Source of the DNA: Streptosporangium amethystogenes
Lineage (GTDB): Bacteria; Actinomycetota; Actinomycetes; Streptosporangiales; Streptosporangiaceae
Assembly (NCBI RefSeq): GCF_000721075.1
Contig: NZ_JOEQ01000039.1
Location: 1 to 63,009, forward strand
Direction: 5' to 3'
Length of the DNA stretch: 63,009 nt
The notes below the pieces were generated by a model. The model searched no databases. It saw nothing but the letters and a program-made list of their open reading frames with translations, and was not told the DNA's origin. Shown here piece by piece: positions 1 through 9,306 of the stretch. The first letter of the stretch is position 1. Each line of letters opens with the position of its first letter. The translations under genes were made by a program, and so were the position numbers.

Positions 1-62
1 TACGCATCCGCGGCGAGAAGGGCATCCGCTGGGGCGGACGCCCTCTCAAGGCCGCAGCCTGA
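1..62 (+). CDS. 3-prime end of an unidentified protein (partial)
   Basis: One frame read from base 3 is open and stops with TGA at 60-62, giving a basic tail that ends in KAAA. The gene begins outside the window. The tail is too short to identify, and with only 20 codons it could be chance. Confidence 0.25.
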   Translation, partial: RIRGEKGIRWGGRPLKAAA

Positions 63-92
63 CAAACCCGGCGAACCAATGCGGTCACGGCA

Positions 93-980
93 CTAGCGGG
101 TCACCGCCTTCAGGTACGCGTCGAGGTTGCCGATCTCGAAGCCCCGACGTTTGATCTTGGCGACGAGGATCTCGAAGTCGCGGGCGAGATTCGGGCGGAA
201 GTGCAGCAGCAGCACGTCGCCGGGGCGGAGCTTCTTGTCGGGCACCTGGTAGGCGATCTTTCCGCCCGGCTGCACGGTCGCGGTCCAGAGCAGGAGCGCG
301 TCGATGCCGCAGGCCTTGGCGGCCCTGCGGGTCAGGGTGTTGTGGTTGCCGAACGGCGGGCGGAACAGGGTGGGGGCGGTGCCGGTGTGTTTGCGGATCA
401 GTGTGGAGGTGCCGCAGATCTCGGCCTTCTGTCCCTCGTAGCCGAGCGCGGGCAGGTTCGGGTGCGTCAGCGTGTGGTTCTCGATCGTCGCCCCCGCGTC
501 GCGCAGGTCGCGGACGTACCTCCACTTGCCCGCGCCCAGGAACCTGCCGCCCTGGGCGGTCGGATCGGTCGCGCCCCTGGCCTCCACGGCGTCGCGGGTG
601 ACGAAGGCCGCCACCGGGATCCGCTGGTCACGGACCTGTGCCACGAATCCGGGATCCTGCTCCCAGCCGTCGTCGATGGTCAGGAAGACGACCTTCCGCC
701 TGGTGGGAATGGAGCTGATCACCGGTGGCAGGCCGTCACCGGGGCGGGGGATCACGCCCACCTCACCGGGCCTGGGCATCGCACCCGGTGGCCCTGCCGG
801 TGTCCTCGCGGCCCGGCCGTCCCCGCCGGCGGGGGTCTTCTCCGCATCGGAGGAGGCACCCGGCGCGGGGGCGGCGGCCTCGCCTGACCCGCCGTCCGGG
901 CCCGTGGCGCACCCGGCGCTCACCGTCAGGGCCGTCGCCGCCGCCACCGCTATTATCGTCCAGTACGTCCCCGATGCCAT
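93..980 (-). CDS. lipoprotein polysaccharide deacetylase (NodB fold)
   Basis: A 295-residue protein predicted to remove acetyl groups from a cell-surface polysaccharide or peptidoglycan. A hydrophobic leader ends in the lipobox SAGC, with Cys24 as the lipidation site, so it should be anchored outside the membrane. A Pro/Gly/Ala-rich linker follows to about residue 85. The NodB domain shows TIDDGW (catalytic Asp and metal Asp), HTLTHP (the metal-binding HxxxH), RPPFG and a late LLLHF. The start is the ATG at 978-980, preceded on its strand by GGCAGGATGG. Family and location are well supported; the actual substrate is not known from sequence. Confidence 0.9.
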   Translation of the reverse strand: MASGTYWTIIAVAAATALTVSAGCATGPDGGSGEAAAPAPGASSDAEKTPAGGDGRAARTPAGPPGAMPRPGEVGVIPRPGDGLPPVISSIPTRRKVVFLTIDDGWEQDPGFVAQVRDQRIPVAAFVTRDAVEARGATDPTAQGGRFLGAGKWRYVRDLRDAGATIENHTLTHPNLPALGYEGQKAEICGTSTLIRKHTGTAPTLFRPPFGNHNTLTRRAAKACGIDALLLWTATVQPGGKIAYQVPDKKLRPGDVLLLHFRPNLARDFEILVAKIKRRGFEIGNLDAYLKAVTR

Positions 981-1241
981 GGGCGACCATCCTGCCAGCA
1001 GCCAGGAGCCTGTTCGATCATGCCGCGCGAGGGCGGTCCAAATGGCTATGTTGTTGTACTTCCTTGATCACGGCATTTGGCGGGGTAGGGTCAGCACTAC
1101 CACGAGTAGGGGTGGGAGCGGGGGTTTGCGAGCGCGGCGAGCACGCGATCCTGGGAAAGTCATCATGCCCGGTTGGCGTAGATATGTGGCGTCGCCGACT
1201 GACGTAATCATTCGAGTGATCCGGCCCATCTGAGGAGAACC
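981..1241. other. divergent intergenic region
   Basis: This 261-bp gap separates the deacetylase and desaturase genes, which are transcribed away from each other, so it must hold promoters for both. GAGGAG at about 1232-1237 is the ribosome binding site of the desaturase. I see no strong palindrome or convincing promoter hexamers, and no coding frame that looks real. Confidence 0.4.
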
Positions 1242-2309
1242 GTGACCAACTCCACCGCGATCGACGACGCGGATCCCCCCGCCCCCCTTGAAAGCGTGGA
1301 ACGGGGTAGTGATTTCGCCCGCCTGTCGCGCCGGATCGCCCAGGCGGGGCTGCTGGACCGGCGCCCCGGTCACTACGCCGCACGGCTCGGCCTGGTGGCG
1401 GCGTCCTTCGTCGGCGGCTGGGCCGTCTTCTTCGCCGTCGGCGACTCGTGGTACCAGCTGCTGGTCGCCGTCTTCCTCGCGGTGGTGTTCGCGCAGATCG
1501 GGCTGGTCGCCCACGACCTGGCCCACCGCCAGGTCTTCCGTTCCCGCCGCTCCAGCGAGCTCGCCGGGCTGGTGGCGGGAAACCTCGCCATCGGCATGAG
1601 CTACGGCTGGTGGATGGACAAGCACACCCGCCACCACGCCAACCCCAACCACGAGGACCACGACCCCGACGTCGCCCCCGACTTCCTGATCTGGTCGCAC
1701 GAGCAGGCCGCCGAGAGCAGGGGGTTGCCCAGACTCCTGGGCCGCCGGCAGGCGTTCCTGTTCTTCCCGTTGCTCACGCTGGAGGGGTTCAACCTCCACG
1801 TGTCCAGCGTCCGGGCCCTGATGCGCCCGACGACCAGGAACCGGGCCGCGGAGGGGGCGCTGCTGGCCGTGCACGCCGTCCTGTACCTGGGCGCGCTGTT
1901 CACCGTGCTGTCGCCGGGCAAGGCCGTGGTCTTCCTCCTGCTGCACCAGGCGATCTTCGGCGTCTACCTGGGCTGCACCTTCGCGCCCAACCACAAGGGG
2001 ATGCCGATGCTCAGGGGCGAGGAGAAGCTCGACTTCCTCCGGCGCCAGGTGCTGACCTCGCGCAACGTGCGCGGCGGCAAGGTCCTCGACACCGTGCTCG
2101 GCGGGCTCAACTACCAGATCGAGCATCACCTGTTCCCCAGCATGCCGATGCCCAACCTGCGCCGCGCCCAGCCGATCGTCCAGGCCTACTGCGAGGAGTT
2201 GGGCGTCGACTACCTGGAGACCGGGATCATCAGCTCGTACGCGCAGGCGCTGCGCCACCTGCACGACGTGGGCGCGTCCCTGCGAGCCGGAAGCCCCGCG
2301 CCCGGCTGA
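1242..2309 (+). CDS. fatty-acid (acyl-lipid/acyl-CoA) desaturase
   Basis: A 355-residue membrane di-iron desaturase. It has the three histidine boxes of the family: HDLAH at 91-95, HTRHH at 128-132 and QIEHH at about 292-296. Hydrophobic stretches lie around residues 50-90 and 205-245. The QIEHH form of the third box is typical of front-end and actinobacterial acyl desaturases, which introduce a double bond into membrane acyl chains using O2 and an external electron donor. No ferredoxin or reductase gene is adjacent. The GTG start is set by GAGGAG a few bases upstream. The position of the double bond cannot be read from sequence. Confidence 0.92.
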   Translation: MTNSTAIDDADPPAPLESVERGSDFARLSRRIAQAGLLDRRPGHYAARLGLVAASFVGGWAVFFAVGDSWYQLLVAVFLAVVFAQIGLVAHDLAHRQVFRSRRSSELAGLVAGNLAIGMSYGWWMDKHTRHHANPNHEDHDPDVAPDFLIWSHEQAAESRGLPRLLGRRQAFLFFPLLTLEGFNLHVSSVRALMRPTTRNRAAEGALLAVHAVLYLGALFTVLSPGKAVVFLLLHQAIFGVYLGCTFAPNHKGMPMLRGEEKLDFLRRQVLTSRNVRGGKVLDTVLGGLNYQIEHHLFPSMPMPNLRRAQPIVQAYCEELGVDYLETGIISSYAQALRHLHDVGASLRAGSPAPG

Positions 2310-2416
2310 CCCGGCCGGTCTCGTGCGTCAGGGCGGCAGCACTGACAACGAAGAGCGGCGCCGGCGGGCAGATGTTGCTGTTATCCGCCCGCCCCGAGAT
2401 TGCCTAGGGTGCTGGT

Positions 2417-3085
2417 GTGAAGCTCGCAGGCAGTGCCGTGCTCGGCATCGACAGAGATCGTGTGTGGTCAGCGCTCCAGAACCCGGCCGTGCTCGTACGC
2501 ACGATTCCGGGGTGCGAGCGCCTTGAGGAGACGGGCCCGGACACCTACCGGATGACCGTCACCGCGGGCGTGGCCTCCATCAAGGGCGTCTACCAGGGCG
2601 AGGTCGCCCTGTCGGAGCCCGAGGCCCCGGAACGGTTCGTGCTCAGGGCTCGCGGCCAGGGCGCCCCCGGCACCGTGGACGCCACGGTGCAGGTCCGTCT
2701 CAGCGAGGTCGAGGGCGGCACCCGGATCGACTACGACGCCGAGGCCGTGATCGGCGGCATGATCGGTGGTGTCGGCCAGCGCATGCTCGGCTCCGTCGCG
2801 AGGAAGACCGCGGGTGACTTCTTCTCCGCGGTGGAGAGCCATCTCGTCTCCGGCGTCTCCGGCGAGATCCCCGCCGCGACCGTGCCCACGGAGCCCACCG
2901 CGCCCACCGCGCCGGGAGCAACGGTCGAATCCGGCCCCGCGCACGTCTTCGAGCGCCCGGTGAAACAGCCCAGACCCGGGGTCCCCGCCTGGTCGCTCCT
3001 CGCCGCCTTCGGCATGGGTGCGGGCATCGCGCTCGGCAGCGCGGTGATCGGCTGGCTGCTCGGCCGTACCGGCAGGAAGCGGTGA
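2417..3085 (+). CDS. CoxG-like SRPBCC protein with C-terminal membrane anchor
   Basis: A 222-residue protein. The N-terminal ~150 residues resemble the CoxG / carbon monoxide dehydrogenase subunit G family (SRPBCC fold), with the typical opening MKLAGSAVLGIDRDRVWSALQ and an internal PGCERLEE. A Pro/Thr-rich linker follows, and a single hydrophobic helix near residues 190-215 should anchor it to the membrane. CoxG proteins usually sit beside molybdenum hydroxylase subunits (CoxLMS), but no such genes are present, so this is an orphan whose partner is unknown. The start is GTG at 2417. Confidence 0.8.
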   Translation: MKLAGSAVLGIDRDRVWSALQNPAVLVRTIPGCERLEETGPDTYRMTVTAGVASIKGVYQGEVALSEPEAPERFVLRARGQGAPGTVDATVQVRLSEVEGGTRIDYDAEAVIGGMIGGVGQRMLGSVARKTAGDFFSAVESHLVSGVSGEIPAATVPTEPTAPTAPGATVESGPAHVFERPVKQPRPGVPAWSLLAAFGMGAGIALGSAVIGWLLGRTGRKR

Positions 3086-3228
3086 CGTCGCTCACAAAAG
3101 GGGAGGGGTAAGCGCTCCCGTCGGCGGCGGTTACGGGGAGTGCCAATGTCCCCGCCAGCAGGAACATCCGGGGAGTCGACCATGTCTCGGTGAAGGATCT
3201 ACGGTGTTCGGGTCAGCGCTCCGCGCGT

Positions 3229-3258
3229 TTGACCAGGAAAACTTACGCCTTTTAGGAT
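3229..3258 (+). promoter_or_regulatory. sigma-70-like promoter of the mrp operon
   Basis: TTGACC at 3229-3234 and TAGGAT at 3253-3258 are spaced by 18 bp, in a local AT-richer patch about 37 bp upstream of mrpA. This is a plausible housekeeping promoter with a short leader. It is read by eye only. Confidence 0.5.
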
Positions 3259-3295
3259 CCTGGCGTACGTCTGTCACGACGGGTCACGGGGGAAC

Positions 3296-6085
3296 ATGGA
3301 GCCGCTGCTGATCCTGCACGCCGTGGCAGCGGTGATCGCTCCGGTGCTGGTGCGTCGTTTCGGCAGGGCCGCGCTGCTCATGCTCGCCGTGCCAACGGCC
3401 TGCGGGTTCGGCTACACGATCTGGATCGCCCTGACCGGCATCCCCGTCGAGTCACACCACGACTGGGCGCCCGGCCTCGGCCTGGGACTGTCCTTCCGCG
3501 CCGACGCGCTGGCCCTGCTCATGATGGCCCTGGTCACGGGCGTGGGCGCGCTGGTCGTGCTGTACTGCTCGCGCTACTTCTCCGCCGACGCCGAGGGGCT
3601 GGGCCGGTTCGCCGGGGTGCTCGTCGCCTTCGCCGGGGCGATGCTCGGGCTGGTGGTCGCGGACGACCTGCTGCTGCTGTACGTGTTCTGGGAGCTGACC
3701 ACGGTCTTCTCCTACCTGTTGATCGGCCACGACCCCGCCAGCAGGACCAGCCGCCGCGCCGCGATGCAGGCGCTGATCGTCACCACGTCCGGTGGCCTGG
3801 CGATGCTGGGCGGCATGGTCGTGCTCGGCGAGGCGGCGGGAACGTACCGCATCTCGCGGATCGTGCAGAGCCCGCCGTCCGGCGGCCTGGTGGCGGTGGC
3901 GGTGGTGCTGATCCTGGTCGGCGCGCTGTCGAAGTCGGCGGTCTTCCCGTTCAGCATGTGGCTGCCCGCCGCGATGGCCGCGCCGACCCCGGTCTCGGCC
4001 TACCTGCACGCCGCGGCGATGGTGAAGGCGGGAATCTACCTGCTCGCCCGCCTCGGCCCGGCTTTCGGGGAGCTCGCCGCCTGGCGGTGGACCGCGGTAC
4101 CCCTGGGCCTGCTCACCATGCTGCTCTGCGCCGGGCGGGCGCTGCGCGAGCACGACCTCAAGAAGCTGCTCGCCTACGGCACGGTGAGCCAGCTGGGTTT
4201 CCTGACGGTGCTGTTCGGCGCGGGCACCCGCGACACCGCGATCGCCGGGGTCGGAATGCTGCTCGCGCACGCGCTGTTCAAAGCCTCCCTCTTCTTGACC
4301 GTCGGCATCATCGACCACGCCACCGGTACCCGTGACCTGCGAGAGCTGAGCGGCCTGCGGCGCTCGGCGCCGTGGCTGGCCGCGGTCGCCACCGGGGCCG
4401 CCGCCTCGATGGCGGGCATCCCGATGTTCCTGGGGTTCGTCGGTAAGGAGGGGGCCTTCGAGTCGCTGCTGACCGGACGGGGCATCGACACCGTGGTGCT
4501 CGCCGGAGTCGTCCTCGGGTCGGCGCTCACCGCCGGCTACAGCGCACGTTTCCTGTGGGGCGCCTTCGCCGTCAAGCCCGGTGTCGAGCCGGTGTCCGTG
4601 CATCCCTTCGGCGCCGCGCTGTTCCTGCCGCCCGCGCTGCTCTCCGCGCTCGGCCTCGCCGTCGCCCCGTTCGCCGCACGGTACGGCGAGGCGATGCGGA
4701 GCTACACCGATACCTTCCCCGGGCCCGGCCATGGCACCCACCTCGCGCTGTGGAGCGGCGCCCCGGTACCGCTGCTGCTCTCGGCCGTCGCGCTGGCGGG
4801 TGGAGCGTTCCTTTTCCTGGCCAGGAGACCGCTGGCGCGGATCGGGGAGGCCATGCACGTGATCGACTCCGGCCGGGTCTACTGGGGCCTGGTCCGCGGG
4901 CTGGAACGTTTCTCCCTGCAGCTGACCGGCGTCGTCCAGCGCGGCTCGCTGCCCGACTACCTCATGATCGCATTCGCCCTGGTGGCGGCGGTGGGGGTCT
5001 TCTCGCTGGTGTATGGCCCCGGACTCGACCTCCGGCTGGACGTGGTGGCCTGGGACCGCATCGAGCAGCCCGTCATCGGCGTGCTCATCATCGCCGCGAC
5101 GGCCATCGCGCTCAGGGTGCGCGCGCACATCGTGCTCGTGCTGCTGGCCGGCCTGACCGGGTACGGCACGGCGCTGCTCTTCCTCGTCCACGGCGCGCCC
5201 GACCTGGCGCTGACCCAGTTCCTCGTCGAGACGCTGAGCCTGGTCGTGTTCGTGCTGGTGCTGCGGAGGCTTCCCCTTGGGCCGAGGGAGGAGCGGGGGC
5301 GGCTGTCGTTCGGCGCGCGGCTCACCCTCGGCATCGTGAGCGGTGTCGTGGTGGCGGGGGCCGGCATGTTCGCGATGAACGCGCGGCAGGCGACACCGAT
5401 CGGCACGCTGATGGCCGAAGCGGCGAAGGAGGCCGGGGCCGCCAACATCGTCAGCGCGCTTCTGGTCGACATCCGGGCCTGGGACACCATGGGGGAGAGC
5501 TCCGTGCTCGTCGTGCTCACCCTCGGCATGACCGGCCTGATCTTCCTGCGCAGCCGCTCGTACACGCCGCAACCCCCGCCGGAGAGAACCGGGGAGGAGC
5601 CCCGGACGTACTGGCTGGTGACCACCCTGCCGCGGGGGCAGCGGACGGTGGTCCTCGAGTTCGTGGCCCGGGTGACCTTCCACACCGTGATGCTGGTCTC
5701 GGTCTTCCTGCTGTTCACCGGGCACAGCGGGGTGGGCGGCGGGTTCGCCGGAGGCATCGTGGCCGCTCTGGCGCTGGTCCTGCGCTACCTGGCCGGAGGC
5801 AGGCACGAGCTGGCCGCCGCCGCACCGGTCGCTCCCGGGGTGATGATCGGGCTGGGGCTCCTGCTGTCCGCGCTCACCGCACTGGTGGGGTTGCTGGGCG
5901 GCACCGGAGTGCTGGACATGCTCTCCGCCGATCTGTACGTCCCGCTGGTCGGCAAGCTGCACCTGTCGACGGTGCTCCTGTTCGACCTCGGGGTCTACAT
6001 CACGGTGATCGGCATGGTGCGGGACATCCTGCGCAGCCTGGGCGCCGAGCTGGATCGGCAGATCGCCGAGGGGGAGGGCCGGTGA
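3296..6085 (+). CDS. mrpA: Mrp antiporter subunit A fused to subunit B domain
   Basis: A 929-residue polytopic membrane protein, the large subunit of the multisubunit Na+(K+)/H+ antiporter. The NuoL-like part shows the family segments FWELTTVFSYLLIGHD and KSAVFPFSMWLPAAM, followed by LHAAAMVKAG and DLKKLLAYGTVSQ, which carry the conserved charged residues of the proton path. The last ~150 residues (FHTVMLVSVFLLF through GGGFAGGIVAAL) are the MnhB domain, so subunit B is fused here. That explains the lack of a separate mrpB and is a known arrangement in this family. It is the first gene of a tightly packed operon. Confidence 0.95.
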   Translation: MEPLLILHAVAAVIAPVLVRRFGRAALLMLAVPTACGFGYTIWIALTGIPVESHHDWAPGLGLGLSFRADALALLMMALVTGVGALVVLYCSRYFSADAEGLGRFAGVLVAFAGAMLGLVVADDLLLLYVFWELTTVFSYLLIGHDPASRTSRRAAMQALIVTTSGGLAMLGGMVVLGEAAGTYRISRIVQSPPSGGLVAVAVVLILVGALSKSAVFPFSMWLPAAMAAPTPVSAYLHAAAMVKAGIYLLARLGPAFGELAAWRWTAVPLGLLTMLLCAGRALREHDLKKLLAYGTVSQLGFLTVLFGAGTRDTAIAGVGMLLAHALFKASLFLTVGIIDHATGTRDLRELSGLRRSAPWLAAVATGAAASMAGIPMFLGFVGKEGAFESLLTGRGIDTVVLAGVVLGSALTAGYSARFLWGAFAVKPGVEPVSVHPFGAALFLPPALLSALGLAVAPFAARYGEAMRSYTDTFPGPGHGTHLALWSGAPVPLLLSAVALAGGAFLFLARRPLARIGEAMHVIDSGRVYWGLVRGLERFSLQLTGVVQRGSLPDYLMIAFALVAAVGVFSLVYGPGLDLRLDVVAWDRIEQPVIGVLIIAATAIALRVRAHIVLVLLAGLTGYGTALLFLVHGAPDLALTQFLVETLSLVVFVLVLRRLPLGPREERGRLSFGARLTLGIVSGVVVAGAGMFAMNARQATPIGTLMAEAAKEAGAANIVSALLVDIRAWDTMGESSVLVVLTLGMTGLIFLRSRSYTPQPPPERTGEEPRTYWLVTTLPRGQRTVVLEFVARVTFHTVMLVSVFLLFTGHSGVGGGFAGGIVAALALVLRYLAGGRHELAAAAPVAPGVMIGLGLLLSALTALVGLLGGTGVLDMLSADLYVPLVGKLHLSTVLLFDLGVYITVIGMVRDILRSLGAELDRQIAEGEGR

Positions 6086-6900
6086 CCGCGCCCGTGCTGC
6101 CGCTCCTGGTGGTCGCCGTGCTCGTGGCCGCGGGGGTCACGCTGCTGCTGGAGAGGAGCCTGGTCCGGCTGCTGGCCGGCGTCATCCTGCTCAGCAACGG
6201 GGTGAACCTGCTGATCCTCACCGTGGGCGGGCCGCCGGGAGAACCGCCGATCCTGGGCGTCTCCGATCCGGAGCGGATGGCCGACCCGCTGCCGCAGGCC
6301 ATGGTGCTCACCTCCATCGTCATCACGCTGGGCGTCACCGCCTTCCTGCTCGCCATGATCCATCGATCCTGGCAGCTCACCGGTGCCGACGAGGTGCAGG
6401 ACGACACCGAGGACCGTCAGGTGCGGCTGCGCGCCCGGCAGGGCGAACTGAGCCAGGCCGTGCTCGACCGGCAGGCGGCGTACCAGCAACTGGTCCGCGA
6501 GCAGCGCGCCGAACTGGCCCGGCTGGAGGAGGAACACCACGAGTGGGAGCGCAGGGAGGCCGAGGAACTGGAGCAGCGGATCCTGGACGTCAACGTCGAC
6601 CTGGGCCGCTGGTTGCAGGAGCACAAGAACGACGGCCTGTCCGCCGAGCGGCTCGCCGAGCGTTTCGCCGAGGCCCAGCAGGCGGAGGACGTCTCCAAGG
6701 AAGGCCGGGAGAGGCGCCTCCGTGAGGTGCGCGCCGAGTTCGCCCGCAGGCAGCGGGAGCAGGCGGCGCGCGAGCGTGAGATCCGCAAACGGCTCCGCGC
6801 CCGCCAGCGCGACGCCCGCAGGCAGATGCGCGCCGCGATCCGGGAGGACCGGGCACGACAGGCCAGGGCGGAAGATCCCGAGCTGGAGGGGGAGGACTGA
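6082..6900 (+). CDS. mrpC: Mrp antiporter subunit C with long charged C-terminal extension
   Basis: A 272-residue protein whose GTG start overlaps the mrpA stop (GTGA). Residues 1 to ~105 are the NuoK-like MrpC, with three membrane helices and the segment LLAGVILLSNGVNLLIL. Subunit C is normally about 110-130 residues long. Here ~160 further residues follow that are almost all Arg, Glu, Gln, Ala and Leu (for example RLRARQGELSQAVLDRQAAY and the late KRLRARQRDARRQM) and should form a long cytoplasmic coiled coil. The extension stays in frame up to the mrpD overlap. Its function is unknown; it could bind another protein or nucleic acid. Confidence 0.9.
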   Translation: MTAPVLPLLVVAVLVAAGVTLLLERSLVRLLAGVILLSNGVNLLILTVGGPPGEPPILGVSDPERMADPLPQAMVLTSIVITLGVTAFLLAMIHRSWQLTGADEVQDDTEDRQVRLRARQGELSQAVLDRQAAYQQLVREQRAELARLEEEHHEWERREAEELEQRILDVNVDLGRWLQEHKNDGLSAERLAERFAEAQQAEDVSKEGRERRLREVRAEFARRQREQAAREREIRKRLRARQRDARRQMRAAIREDRARQARAEDPELEGED

Positions 6901-8492
6901 TGGAGGCGCTGATCCCGGTGCCCGTGGTGCTGCCGCTACTGGCCGTCGGTCTCAAGCTGGCCATCGGCCAGAGACTGCGCAGGTTGCAGGCGCTGATCAG
7001 CGTGGGCACGCTCACGGTGGTGCTGCTCGTGTCGCTGGTCCTGCTGTTCGCGGCGGATCAGCAGGGGCCGCTGGTGGCCCACGCCGGGGGCTGGGGCGCG
7101 CCGATCGGCATCGCGCTCGTCGCCGATCGGCTCTCCACGCTGATGCTGGCGGTCTCCTCCGCGGTGACGCTCTGCGTGATGATCTACTCGCTGGCCCAGT
7201 CCTGGGCCGACCAGGAGTACAAGGCCTCACTGTCGATCTTCCACCCGGCCTACTTGATCATGGTCGCCGGAGTGTCGGACGCCTTCCTCTCCGGGGACCT
7301 GTTCAATCTCTTCGTCGGGTTCGAGATGCTGCTCGGCGGCTCGTACGTGCTGCTGACCTTCGGCGGGACCGAGTCCCGCATCCGGGCGGGCGCCACCTAC
7401 ACGGTGATAGGACTGGCCTCGTCACTGCTGTTCCTGGTCGCGATCGCGGTGGCCTACGGCGCCACGGGCACCGTGTCGATGGCGCAGCTGGCCGAGCGGT
7501 TCTCGGTGCTGCCCCAGCACGTCAGGCTGCTGGTCGAGCTGACACTCCTGCTGGTCTTCGTGGTCAAGGCCGCGATCTTCCCGATGTCGGCGTGGCTGCC
7601 CGACTCGTATCCGACCGCGCCCGCCCCCGCGACGGCGCTCTTCGCCGGGCTGCTCACCAAGGTCGGCGTCTACTCGATCATCCGGCTGGAGGCGCTGCTG
7701 TTCCCCGGCGGTCCGGTGGGCGACATACTGATGTGGGCGGCGCTGCTGACCATGCTCGTCGGGGTGCTCGGAGCGGTGGCGCAGACCGACATAAAACGAA
7801 TGCTCTCCTTCACCCTGGTCAGCCACATCGGCTACATGGTGTTCGGAGTCGCCCTGTTCAGCGTCCAGGGCATGGCGGGTGCCATCTTCTACGTGGCCCA
7901 CCACATCACCGTGCAGACAAGCCTGTTCCTGGTGACCGGCATGATCGAGCGCCGCACCGGCACCACCTCCCTGGACGGTCTCGGTGGTCTGGCGAAACTG
8001 ACCCCCGTGATCGCGGTGCTCTTCTTCGTGCCCGCGATGAACCTGGCGGGCATCCCGCCGATGTCAGGCTTCCTGGGCAAGCTCGGGCTGATCCAGGCGG
8101 GAGTGGCGGACGGCGGTCCGATGGCCCTGACCCTGGTCGCCGGAGGGCTGGTGACCAGCCTGCTCACCCTGTACGCGGTGGCCACGACCTGGAACAAGGC
8201 GTTCTGGCGGGTGCCGCCCGCGGGAATGGTCACCGAGGGGGGAACCGTACTGGAGACCCAGGAGGACGGGGACGGAGCGGACCCGAAGCCCGCCGCCGAG
8301 GCCGCAGGCGAGGCGATCGTCACCTCCGTCACCATGCCGAAGCTCATGTTCGTCTCCACCGCCGCCCTGGTGGCGCTGGCCCTGTCCTTCACCGTGCTGG
8401 CCGGCCCGCTGTCCGCCCTGTCGGAGCGGGCCGCGGCGGAACTGCTGGCCCGCGAACCGTACATCTCCGCGGTGCTCGGCGGTGAGCGATGA
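6900..8492 (+). CDS. mrpD: Mrp antiporter subunit D
   Basis: A 530-residue NuoN/NuoM-like membrane protein. It is the second large antiporter-like subunit, expected to carry protons within the Mrp complex. It shows the family segments SGDLFNLFVGFEMLLGGSY, KAAIFPMSAWLPDSYPTAPA and QTDIKRMLSFTLVSHIGY. The ATG shares one base with the mrpC stop. A hydrophilic loop rich in Glu, Asp and Lys lies near residues 440-470 before the last helix. A broken duplicate of part of this gene lies at 17831-17942. Confidence 0.95.
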   Translation: MEALIPVPVVLPLLAVGLKLAIGQRLRRLQALISVGTLTVVLLVSLVLLFAADQQGPLVAHAGGWGAPIGIALVADRLSTLMLAVSSAVTLCVMIYSLAQSWADQEYKASLSIFHPAYLIMVAGVSDAFLSGDLFNLFVGFEMLLGGSYVLLTFGGTESRIRAGATYTVIGLASSLLFLVAIAVAYGATGTVSMAQLAERFSVLPQHVRLLVELTLLLVFVVKAAIFPMSAWLPDSYPTAPAPATALFAGLLTKVGVYSIIRLEALLFPGGPVGDILMWAALLTMLVGVLGAVAQTDIKRMLSFTLVSHIGYMVFGVALFSVQGMAGAIFYVAHHITVQTSLFLVTGMIERRTGTTSLDGLGGLAKLTPVIAVLFFVPAMNLAGIPPMSGFLGKLGLIQAGVADGGPMALTLVAGGLVTSLLTLYAVATTWNKAFWRVPPAGMVTEGGTVLETQEDGDGADPKPAAEAAGEAIVTSVTMPKLMFVSTAALVALALSFTVLAGPLSALSERAAAELLAREPYISAVLGGER

Positions 8493-9049
8493 GCGAGCCC
8501 CGCCCGGCGTTCACGGTGCTACGGCTGCTGGGCAGGCCCGTGCCACTGCCGCAGGTGCTCTGGCTGACGCTGATCTGGTTGCTGCTCTGGGGAGACCTGA
8601 GCGTGGGCAACGTGCTCGGCGGCCTGCTGGTCGGGTTGGTCCTGGTGTGGCTGCTGCCCCTGCCGATCCAGGACACCGGCATCCGGCTGCACCCTGTCGG
8701 GATCCTGCTGTTCCTCATCCGCTTCTTACGGGACATGGTGATCTCCAGCTTCCGGGTGGCCTTCTGGGCGCTGAGACTGGGCAAACCGCCGCCGGTCCAG
8801 GTCGTCGAGGTGAGGCTGCGCGCCTCGTCGGAGCCGATGGCGGTGCTGGTGACGGTGGCGCTGTCGGCGCTGCCGGGCAGCCTGGTGCTGGAGGCGAACG
8901 TCCGGGAGAGAACGCTCCTGCTCCACGTGCTCGGCGTGCCCGGTGACCCGTCGACGGTCAGTCAGGTCACCCAGGATGACGTGACCCGGCTGGAGGGCCG
9001 CATCGTGGCAGCCTTCGGCACCCGCGTGGATCAGGAGGAGGTGCGATGA
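8489..9049 (+). CDS. mrpE: Mrp antiporter subunit E
   Basis: A 186-residue small membrane subunit of the Mrp antiporter. Two or three hydrophobic helices lie in the first half, followed by a soluble domain containing the conserved SALPGSLVLEA-type segment. The ATG overlaps the mrpD stop by four bases, so translation is probably coupled. It starts MSEPRPAFTVLRLLGR. Confidence 0.93.
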   Translation: MSEPRPAFTVLRLLGRPVPLPQVLWLTLIWLLLWGDLSVGNVLGGLLVGLVLVWLLPLPIQDTGIRLHPVGILLFLIRFLRDMVISSFRVAFWALRLGKPPPVQVVEVRLRASSEPMAVLVTVALSALPGSLVLEANVRERTLLLHVLGVPGDPSTVSQVTQDDVTRLEGRIVAAFGTRVDQEEVR

Positions 9050-9306
9050 CGACGGTTTACCTGATCGTTCTGGGACTGCTCGCCGCCGCGGCGGCGATGA
9101 CGCTCTACCGCCTGGTGCGCGGTCCGACGATGCTGGACCGTGCCGTCTCGCTGGACGTGCTCACCGCCGTCGTCATCTGCGCGATCGGGGCGGGGGCGGC
9201 GACCTACCGGGAGTACTCGATGCTGCCCGTGCTGCTGGTGCTCTCCCTGCTGGGGTTCGTCGGCTCGGTCTCGCTGGCCAGGTTCTTCTCCGGGCGTGCC
9301 CGGTGA
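9046..9306 (+). CDS. mrpF: Mrp antiporter subunit F
   Basis: An 86-residue protein with three membrane helices, typical in size for subunit F. It contains the family motif RGPTMLDRAVSLDVLTA between the first and second helices. The ATG overlaps the mrpE stop by four bases. Confidence 0.93.
   Translation: MTTVYLIVLGLLAAAAAMTLYRLVRGPTMLDRAVSLDVLTAVVICAIGAGAATYREYSMLPVLLVLSLLGFVGSVSLARFFSGRAR

Noticed and set aside
3452..5962. 836-codon minus-strand frame opposite mrpA
   Set aside because: A shadow rich in Gln, His and Arg, without motifs. The plus strand encodes a clear MrpA.
3296..6085. MrpA-MrpB fusion as a frameshift or error
   Set aside because: The MnhB domain is in frame and the fusion is a known arrangement in this family.
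6722..8485. 587-codon plus-strand frame overlapping mrpD
   Set aside because: The translation is Arg/Gly/Ala low-complexity in another frame. mrpD in its own frame has the family motifs.
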